Assembly (NCBI RefSeq): GCF_900188165.1
Contig: NZ_FZOS01000007.1
Span: 62,001 to 126,000, forward strand
Length of the DNA stretch: 64,000 nt
DNA from: Edaphosphingomonas laterariae
GTDB taxonomy: Bacteria > Pseudomonadota > Alphaproteobacteria > Sphingomonadales > Sphingomonadaceae
Reading direction: 5' to 3'
Below, piece after piece: positions 57,986 through 64,000 of this stretch. Numbering within the stretch: position 1 is the stretch's first letter; the number at the start of each line of letters is the position of its first letter. The position numbers and the translations under genes were made by a program. Under the pieces are notes generated by a model. It ran no database searches and was not told the DNA's origin. It saw only the letters and a program-made list of their open reading frames with translations.

Positions 57986-58000
57986 CGGTGATGCCTCCGA

Positions 58001-58090
58001 TCAGAAGCGCTCGGGCCGAAGCAGCACGACCACGAGATAGACGAGAAGGCCGGCCGCGACGGAGCCGGCGATGAGCAGCGACGAGGGCAT
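58001..58090 (-). CDS. kdpF: KdpF small subunit (29 residues)
   Basis: The sequence MPSSLLIAGSVAAGLLVYLV with the tail VVLLRPERF is a single transmembrane helix with the KdpF ending L-(L/I)-R-P-E-x-F. KdpF stabilises the Kdp complex in the membrane. It is 10 residues or so of leader plus one helix, as in E. coli. It sits 15 bases before kdpA. Confidence 0.93.
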   Translation of the reverse strand: MPSSLLIAGSVAAGLLVYLVVVLLRPERF

Positions 58091-58094
58091 GGTG

Positions 58095-58178
58095 TCACGC
58101 CTCCTCGCACAGGCGGACATAAGCGAATGTCAGCCCAACGAGGCCTGCGGTGAGGCCGAGCCAGAGGAGATCGGACAT
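58095..58178 (-). CDS. 27-residue membrane micro-ORF upstream of kdpF
   Basis: It reads MSDLLWLGLTAGLVGLTFAY then VRLCEEA: one hydrophobic helix followed by a Cys-acidic tail. Its stop is four bases before the kdpF ATG, so it is translated just before kdpF. Similar short proteins with a (C/x)E-E/D tail precede kdpF in other alphaproteobacteria as I recall. The annotated function of such proteins is unknown. Confidence 0.75.
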   Translation of the reverse strand: MSDLLWLGLTAGLVGLTFAYVRLCEEA

Positions 58179-58275
58179 GGGATATATCCTTGGACAGGCG
58201 CGGTCCGAGGATGGGACCGTCCCGCCGCAGATAGGCGTGGCCTGCATTAAGTTTCGCGGGCGAAAGCAGCCGTCC

Positions 58276-58293
58276 GCATTAAATCGGCATTAA
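58276..58293. promoter_or_regulatory. Candidate KdpE box in the kdpF-kdpD divergent region
   Basis: Direct repeats GCATTAA at 58276-58282 and 58287-58293 are spaced by 11 bases, one helical turn, as in OmpR-family half-sites. A third GCATTAA lies at 58244-58250. They sit about 100 bases upstream of the kdpF unit and 53 bases upstream of kdpD. Role inferred from position and spacing. Confidence 0.55.
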
Positions 58294-58345
58294 GTCGGGC
58301 CGGGGGGATTTGGCGTGGGATCGGATGCGGGGCTAAGCATCGGGG

Positions 58346-61021
58346 ATGACCGATCGCGCGATCATCGAAAAACGACCGTCCCCCGACGCGCTGCTGCGCC
58401 AGGCCCGCCGCGAAGGGCGCGGCCAGCTCAAGATCTTCCTCGGCGCCGCACCGGGCGTTGGCAAGACCTTCGCGATGCTTGCCGAAGGCGCGGCGCTGCT
58501 CAGGGAAGGCGAGGATGTCGTCGTTGCGGTGGTCGAAACCCACGGCCGCGCGGAAACCGAGGCGCTGGTCGAACCTTTTGAGATCATCCCCCGCCGGCAG
58601 GTGGAATATCATGGCCGCACGCTCACCGAGATGGATCTCGATGAGGTGCTGGCCCGCAAGCCGGCGCTGGCACTGGTCGACGAATATGCCCACACCAATG
58701 TCGACGGCGGGCGCCATCCCAAACGCTGGCAGGATGTCGACGAACTGCTCGACGCCGGGATCGACGTCTTCACCACGCTCAACATCCAGCATGTCGAAAG
58801 CCTGACCGATGTGGTGGCGAGCTTCACGCGGGTGCGGGTGCGCGAAACCGTGCCCGACAGCGTGTTCGAAGATGCCGAGATCAAGGTCGTCGATCTGCCG
58901 CCCGATGAACTGATCGAGCGGTTGAAGGAGGGCAAGGTCTATGTGCCGCAGGAAGCATCGCGCGCGCTGGGCCATTTCTTCTCCAAGCCCAACCTGTCCG
59001 CCTTGCGCGAAATGGCGTTGCGCCGCGCGGCGCTCAGCATCGATCGGCAGATGCTGCAGGAACTTGACGCAACGGCGCTGCCCGGAACCTTCGGCGCGGG
59101 CGAACGCATCCTTGTCGCGGTTAGCGAACAGCCGGGCGCGGATGCACTGATCAGGGCGGCGAAGCGCCTGGCCGATGGCCTGCGCGCGCCATGGATGGCC
59201 GTCCATATCGAAACCCCGCGCAGCGCGGCGTTCGACGAGGAAGCGCGTCGCCGGATCGCGGCCGCGCTGGCGCTGGCCGCAACGCTGGGCGCCACCATCG
59301 CCACCGTTCCGGCCGAAAATGTCGTCACCGGGCTCCGCAACCAGATCGAAGGGATGCGCGCGACCCAGATCGTCATCGGCCGGTCGCAGCGCAGCTGGTG
59401 GTTCGAACTGCGCCACGGTTCGGTGGTCGAAGCGATCGTCAAGCATCTGCAGGGCGTGGCGGTCCACGTCATCCCGTCGCCTTCGGCCGCGCTTGATAGC
59501 CCGCAACGGCTGAAGCGGCTGGCCGGCGGCTGGGGGCATCCGCGTGCCTACGCCACCATCGCCCTGCTGCTGGCCGTCACCACCGCCGTCGCCGCGCTGG
59601 CCCAGCCGTGGATCGGCGCCGGCGCGGTCGACCTGCTCTATCTCGTTCCCGTCATCGTGGCGGCGAGCCTTTACGGCCTGCGGCCGGGGCTGATCGCCAG
59701 CATCGCGGCGGCGCTCGCCTTCAACTTCTTCTTCCTCGCGCCGACCCTCACCTTCACGATCGCCGATCCGCAAAGCGTGTTGACGATGCTGATCCTCACC
59801 GCGGTTGCGGCCTTCACCAGCAACCTTGCCGGGCGGCTGCGCAACCGGGCCAAGATCGGCGTGCGTGGCGCGCAGGAAAGCGCGGCGCTCGCGGCATTTT
59901 CGCAAACGCTGGCCCGCGCGTCCGATCGCGAGACGACGGCACGGTCGGTTTGCGACGAAGTGGCCCGCTTGCTCGAAGTGCGCACGATCCTCTTGGCCGA
60001 CAGGGATGGCCATCTCGATATTGTCGCGTCGCAGCCCGAAGCGGCGGGGCTCGATCCGATCGACCGTGCCGCCGCCGACTGGGCATGGGCGCGGGGCGAG
60101 CTTGCCGGCTGCGGCAGCGCCACGCTGCCCGCCGCCAACTGGCAGTTCCATCCGCTCAAGACCGGCCTTGGCGTGCTGGCGGTGCTTGGTGTCGCGCGCG
60201 ATGATGGGCGCGATCCGGTGCCGGCCGATCGCGCGGTGCTGCTGTCCACGCTCGTCGGGCAGGCGGCGCTCGCCCATGAACGCCTGCATCTCGAAGATGA
60301 GATGCGGTCGATGTCGATCCTCAAGGAACGCGATCGTCTGCGGGCCGCGCTGCTATCTTCCATCGGGCATGATCTGCGGACGCCGCTGACCGGCGTCACC
60401 AGCGCGATCGAGGCCATTCGCGCCGAACATCCCGATGCCGCCACCATTCCCCTCGCGCGGGCCGAACTGGCGCGGTTGCGTCGCTTTCTGGACAATCTGG
60501 TGGATATGGTCCGGCTCGATGCCGGCGCGCTGAAACTGGCGCTGGAGCCGATCGATCTGACCGATGCGGCGGCCGGCGCGGTGCATGATCTGAAGGAAAC
60601 GCTGCGCGGCCATCATATCGATTTTCAGGTGCCGCCCAATCTGCCGCTGGTGCGGGCCGACGCGCGCCTGCTGCATCACATGCTGATCAACCTGTTGGCC
60701 AATGCCGTGCAGCATGGCGCGGGGCAGGGGCCGATCACGCTGGCTGCCGATCGCACGGCGGATGCCGTGCGGCTGATGGTACGCGATCGCGGGCCGGGGC
60801 TGGAGCCGGGGGCCGAAAGCCGAATCTTCGAAACCTTCGCGCAGGGCACGGGCGGCGATCGCCACGGCGGCAGCGGGCTCGGGCTTGCGATCGTCAAGGG
60901 CTTTGCCGAAGCGATGGGGATTGCGGTGATCGCCGCCAACCATCCCGATGGCGGTGCCGAATTCACGCTCGTCTTCGGGCCGGCGAACATCGTGTCGCCG
61001 GCGGAAGACGAGGGCGAGTGA
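58346..61021 (+). CDS. kdpD: Sensor histidine kinase KdpD
   Basis: Senses potassium limitation and phosphorylates KdpE. The 891-residue protein has an N-terminal Walker-type KdpD domain (KIFLGAAPGVGKTFAMLAEG), a universal-stress-type domain (ERILVAVSEQPGADALIRAAKRL), four transmembrane segments (about residues 395-495), a GAF-like part, and the kinase core with His675 in SSIGHDLRTPLTG, N-box NLLANAVQHG and G-box DRHGGSGLGLAIVKG. It is divergent from kdpFABC and is not next to kdpE, unlike the usual kdpDE pair. The start is ATG 58346. Confidence 0.96.
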   Translation: MTDRAIIEKRPSPDALLRQARREGRGQLKIFLGAAPGVGKTFAMLAEGAALLREGEDVVVAVVETHGRAETEALVEPFEIIPRRQVEYHGRTLTEMDLDEVLARKPALALVDEYAHTNVDGGRHPKRWQDVDELLDAGIDVFTTLNIQHVESLTDVVASFTRVRVRETVPDSVFEDAEIKVVDLPPDELIERLKEGKVYVPQEASRALGHFFSKPNLSALREMALRRAALSIDRQMLQELDATALPGTFGAGERILVAVSEQPGADALIRAAKRLADGLRAPWMAVHIETPRSAAFDEEARRRIAAALALAATLGATIATVPAENVVTGLRNQIEGMRATQIVIGRSQRSWWFELRHGSVVEAIVKHLQGVAVHVIPSPSAALDSPQRLKRLAGGWGHPRAYATIALLLAVTTAVAALAQPWIGAGAVDLLYLVPVIVAASLYGLRPGLIASIAAALAFNFFFLAPTLTFTIADPQSVLTMLILTAVAAFTSNLAGRLRNRAKIGVRGAQESAALAAFSQTLARASDRETTARSVCDEVARLLEVRTILLADRDGHLDIVASQPEAAGLDPIDRAAADWAWARGELAGCGSATLPAANWQFHPLKTGLGVLAVLGVARDDGRDPVPADRAVLLSTLVGQAALAHERLHLEDEMRSMSILKERDRLRAALLSSIGHDLRTPLTGVTSAIEAIRAEHPDAATIPLARAELARLRRFLDNLVDMVRLDAGALKLALEPIDLTDAAAGAVHDLKETLRGHHIDFQVPPNLPLVRADARLLHHMLINLLANAVQHGAGQGPITLAADRTADAVRLMVRDRGPGLEPGAESRIFETFAQGTGGDRHGGSGLGLAIVKGFAEAMGIAVIAANHPDGGAEFTLVFGPANIVSPAEDEGE

Positions 61022-61086
61022 ACGAACGGAGCCGGCCGCCACCGCACCCGAAGGCGCGATGGCGTCCGGCCCGTTTCACCTTCCGG

Positions 61087-62493
61087 TCAGACCGCGCTTG
61101 GCCGGCGTTCGCCCAGCACCTTCACGGCGAAGTCCATGGCCGGGCCGGGCGTCGGCGCGGTCTTGGTCTTCAGCGTGTAATTGGGGTGGGGCAGGGCAAG
61201 GTCGAGCCGATGGAAGATGCGCGCGATGCTCATCGCCATCAGCACTTCGGCAAGGCCCTGGCCAAGGCAGCTATGCGGCCCGCGCCCGAAGGGGGAGTAA
61301 GCGCCCTTCTGCAGATGTTCGGCCCGCGGCCGCTGGTAACGGTCGACGTCGAACTTGGTCACGTCCGGGAAGAATTCTTCCATGAAGTGCGGCACGCTGG
61401 TGCCGATATACAGCATCTCGTCCTTGGGGATGGTGAAGCCCGCATATTCGAAGTCGAAATTGGCGATCCGCATCTGGGCCACCGCGATCGGCCATAGCCG
61501 CATCGCTTCCATGCAGGCGCCGTTGATCACCGGCAGGCGGCGGATGTCATCCTCGGTCAGCGTTTCCTTGGCGAACAGCTCGTCGGCCTCCGCCTGGACG
61601 CGGGCCAGGATTTCCGGGTCCTTGAGGATGCCGTAGATGCACGCGGCCATCGTGTTCGCCGCCGTGTCGAGGCCCGCGACATAGGGGCCCGTCACCGTCA
61701 GCGACAGGTTCTGATCGGGCATGATATCCTTGTCTTCGATATTCGCCGTCACGATGTCGTTGATCAGGTTCTTGGGCGCCGTGCCGTCGGCGATCTGGCG
61801 CTTGAAATCGGTGATCATCATCTGGCCGAGCTCGTCCACCCGGCGCCGCGCCTTCTTGTAGCGCGGATCATACATCATGATCCGGGGGCGCTGGCGCGTC
61901 ACCAGCACGTTCAGGATCGTCAGGATCGCGAAGCGGATATCCTTCACATAATCCAGCGGCGCCTGCCCGGTCATGATCGTGCCGAGCTGTTCGACGACCA
62001 TATATTGCATGGCTTCGACCACGGGGACGCGCGAGCCGACGTCCCAGCGGCGGCCGATCGCGCGATCGGTGATGTCGCGCAGGTCGTCATACTGGCCCTG
62101 CACCGCCTCGCGCGAGAAGCCTTCGCGCATCAGCGTGCGCAGCTTGATATGGCGTTCGCCATCGACCGACGTGATCGTCTCGGTCGCGCCATATTCGTTG
62201 ACCAGGCCTTCCCAGAATTCCTTGGAACGCAGCGCGTCGCGGCCTTCGCGGGTCGTCATGAAGGTCGCGGATTCCGGGCCGGCGATGACCAGCGATTCAC
62301 GGCCGAACACCTTGATGCGGAACACCGGGCCATAATCGCGATAGCAGCGGACGAAGAATGCGGCAGGGTCCTTCGCCATCTCCAGCGTATTGCCCAGGAA
62401 GGGCAAGCCCGGAACGGTCGGGATGTCGCTGGCGGGCCGGGCCTTGGTTGCAGGCGCCTCACCCTCGGCGGGCTTGTCCAGAACGGTAGCCAT
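61087..62493 (-). CDS. Cytochrome P450 (second of a tandem pair)
   Basis: The 468-residue P450 has the I-helix oxygen motif GPYVAGLDTAANTMA, the ExxR motif CMEAMRLWP, the PERF-like segment FDVDRYQRP, and heme-binding FGRGPHSCLGQGLAE with Cys409. There is no membrane anchor, so it is a soluble class I enzyme that needs a ferredoxin and reductase, which are not adjacent. The N-terminal PFLGNTLEMAKDPAAFFVRCYRDYGPVF resembles sterol or hydrocarbon hydroxylases of the CYP51/CYP120-like group, but the substrate cannot be told. It starts 26 bases after its paralogue, which reads from the same strand. Confidence 0.93.
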   Translation of the reverse strand: MATVLDKPAEGEAPATKARPASDIPTVPGLPFLGNTLEMAKDPAAFFVRCYRDYGPVFRIKVFGRESLVIAGPESATFMTTREGRDALRSKEFWEGLVNEYGATETITSVDGERHIKLRTLMREGFSREAVQGQYDDLRDITDRAIGRRWDVGSRVPVVEAMQYMVVEQLGTIMTGQAPLDYVKDIRFAILTILNVLVTRQRPRIMMYDPRYKKARRRVDELGQMMITDFKRQIADGTAPKNLINDIVTANIEDKDIMPDQNLSLTVTGPYVAGLDTAANTMAACIYGILKDPEILARVQAEADELFAKETLTEDDIRRLPVINGACMEAMRLWPIAVAQMRIANFDFEYAGFTIPKDEMLYIGTSVPHFMEEFFPDVTKFDVDRYQRPRAEHLQKGAYSPFGRGPHSCLGQGLAEVLMAMSIARIFHRLDLALPHPNYTLKTKTAPTPGPAMDFAVKVLGERRPSAV

Positions 62494-62519
62494 TTGCTTC
62501 TCCTTGATACGATACGCTC

Positions 62520-63929
62520 TCAGACAAGCCCCGCATGGCGTTCGCGAACGATGCGAACGGCGAAGCTCATTGCCGGTCCGGGCGTGGGTGTTGTTTTTGT
62601 TTTCAGAACATAATCCGGCGTTGGCAGCGCCAGATCAAAGCGATGGAAGATGCGCGCAACGCACATCGCCATCAGCACCTCCGCAAGACCTTGGCCCAAA
62701 CAGGAATGGGGGCCGCGGCCGAATGGGGAATAAGCCCCCTTTTGTAGATGTTCGGCACGCGGTCGCTGATAGCGATCGATGTCGAACTTCATTGGTTCTG
62801 GAAAGAACTCCGGCATGAAATGCGGCACGCTGGTGCCGACATAGAGCAGCGCATCCTTGGGGATGACATAGCCGCCAAATTCAAAATCATAATTGGTGGC
62901 GCGCATCTGGGCGACGGCGATCGGCCACAGCCGCATCGCTTCCATCACCGCGCCGTTGATCACCGGCAGCTTGCGGAAATCCTCCTCCGTCAGCGTGTCC
63001 TTGGCGAACAGCTCGTCGGCTTCCGCCTGCACGCGGGCCGCCACGCCGGGTTCCTTGAGGATGCCGTAGATGCAGGCGGCGATCGTGTTGGCCGCCGTGT
63101 CGAGCCCGGCGACATAAGGCCCCGTCACCGTCAGGATCAGGTTCCGGTCCGGCATAAGATCCTTGTCGTCGCGGTTGGCGCGGATGATGTCGGTGATCAG
63201 GTTGTCGGGCGCGGTGCCGGCTTCCAGCCGCTGCCGGAAATCGGTGATCATATGTTGGCCAAGCTGGTCGACGCGCTGGCGCGCCCGCTTGTAGCGCGGA
63301 TCGCGCAGCATGATCTGCGGGCGCTGGCGCGTCACCAGCACGTTCAGGATCGTCAGGATCGCGAAGCGGATATCCTCGACATAATCGAGCGGGGCCTGCC
63401 CGGTCATGATCATGCCCAGTTGCTCGACGATCAGATACTGGATCGCTTCCACCACCGGCAGCCGCGCGCCCGCGCTCCATTTGCGGGCCAGCGCACGATC
63501 GGTGATCTCCACCATCGCGTCATATTGGCCGTGCACCGCCTCGCGCGAGAAACCTTCGCGCATCAGCGTGCGCAGGCGGATGTGGCGCGGGCCGTCGACG
63601 CCGTTGATCACCTCGGTCGCGCCATATTCGTCGGCGACGCCCTGGTTGAATTCCTTCGATCGCAAGGCATCGCGGCCTTCGCGCGTCGTCATGAACAAGG
63701 CGGCCTCGGGGCCGGCGATGACGATGGATTCGCGGCCGAACACCTTCACTTTGAAGACGGGGCCATAATCATGATAGCAGCGGACGAAGAAAGCCGCCGG
63801 ATCCTTCGCCATTTCCAGCGTGTTGCCCAGGAAGGGCAGGCCGGATGCCAGCGGGATTTCGCTGGCGGGGCGAGCGGCAGCGGCGTGCGCCGTCTTTTCG
63901 GGCTGCGGCATTTCGAGAACAGTGGCCAA
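62520..63929 (-). CDS. Cytochrome P450 (first of a tandem pair)
   Basis: The 469-residue P450 is a close paralogue of the next gene downstream: long identical runs from PGLPFLGNTLEMAKDPAAFF-like start through MTGQAPLDYV, GPYVAGLDTAANT, to FGRGPHSCLGQGLAEVLMAM (Cys410 is the heme ligand). Well over two-thirds of positions agree by eye. The differences cluster in the regions where substrate-recognition loops are expected (after SKEF, the AQMRATNYDF region and the C-terminal end), which suggests divergence in substrate range. Same-strand spacing of 26 bases implies one transcript. No redox-partner gene is in the window. Confidence 0.93.
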   Translation of the reverse strand: MATVLEMPQPEKTAHAAAARPASEIPLASGLPFLGNTLEMAKDPAAFFVRCYHDYGPVFKVKVFGRESIVIAGPEAALFMTTREGRDALRSKEFNQGVADEYGATEVINGVDGPRHIRLRTLMREGFSREAVHGQYDAMVEITDRALARKWSAGARLPVVEAIQYLIVEQLGMIMTGQAPLDYVEDIRFAILTILNVLVTRQRPQIMLRDPRYKRARQRVDQLGQHMITDFRQRLEAGTAPDNLITDIIRANRDDKDLMPDRNLILTVTGPYVAGLDTAANTIAACIYGILKEPGVAARVQAEADELFAKDTLTEEDFRKLPVINGAVMEAMRLWPIAVAQMRATNYDFEFGGYVIPKDALLYVGTSVPHFMPEFFPEPMKFDIDRYQRPRAEHLQKGAYSPFGRGPHSCLGQGLAEVLMAMCVARIFHRFDLALPTPDYVLKTKTTPTPGPAMSFAVRIVRERHAGLV

Positions 63930-64000
63930 GATATCCTCCTGTCCAGACCGGTCATCGGCCCGCCCACATCGTCAGGCGGGCCGATGCGCGCGGGGCTCAG

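Overview
The window is GC-rich alphaproteobacterial chromosome, most likely from the Sphingomonadales. Supporting signs are the aroA-cmk-rpsA-ihfB gene order, TIGR02300, DUF1993, DUF3597 and DUF4112 proteins, a large TonB-dependent receptor, glutathione-dependent formaldehyde dehydrogenase and a pair of cytochrome P450s. Genus and species cannot be fixed from the sequence alone. It contains about 60 protein genes, four tRNAs and two tRNA-borne integrated elements.

Layout. 1-6.3 kb: 3' end of nadA, nadC, a small membrane protein, a secreted RNase T2, a DUF4112 protein and two tandem oligopeptide-type binding lipoproteins without a permease. 6.4-10.3 kb: HU, a DEDDh-type exoribonuclease with a TetR regulator, a short-chain dehydrogenase and a lipoprotein tyrosine phosphatase. 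10.36-10.70 kb (minus strand): a tRNA-Leu(UAA) interrupted between U34 and A35 by a 245-nt group I intron. 10.8-17.5 kb: ihfB, a cytochrome c, rpsA, cmk, a proline iminopeptidase-like hydrolase, aroA, a FYDLN-acid protein and tRNA-Ala(GGC). 17.6-29.3 kb: metabolic and hypothetical genes, mutL, and the rod-shape cluster mreB-mreC-mreD-mrdA-rodA.

29,393-38,851 is a 9.46-kb integrated element in the 3' end of tRNA-Lys(CTT), bounded by 46-bp perfect direct repeats. It has a tyrosine integrase, an AlpA-like regulator, a RepA-type AAA helicase, iteron-like repeats and a run of phage-like small genes. Its cargo is a complete EcoRI/RsrI-family restriction-modification pair. Two composite inverted repeats with the same geometry (21-bp arms, 21-bp spacer) lie upstream of two of its transcription units. 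I read it as a phage-satellite or PICI-like replicating island carrying a defence system; that reading is inference.

39.1-47.4 kb returns to host genes: bpt, ilvA, a beta-hydroxyacid dehydrogenase, an amidohydrolase, a Qnr-like pentapeptide-repeat protein and a TonB-dependent receptor. 47,480-52,888 is a second, smaller element in tRNA-Glu(CTC), bounded by 17-bp direct repeats, with its own tyrosine integrase, a ParB-like protein, a serine resolvase and an orphan protein. 52.9-61.0 kb is the high-affinity potassium system: kdpF-A-B-C-E plus a 27-residue micro-ORF on the minus strand, with kdpD transcribed divergently and a candidate KdpE box between them. The window ends with two tandem paralogous cytochrome P450 genes.
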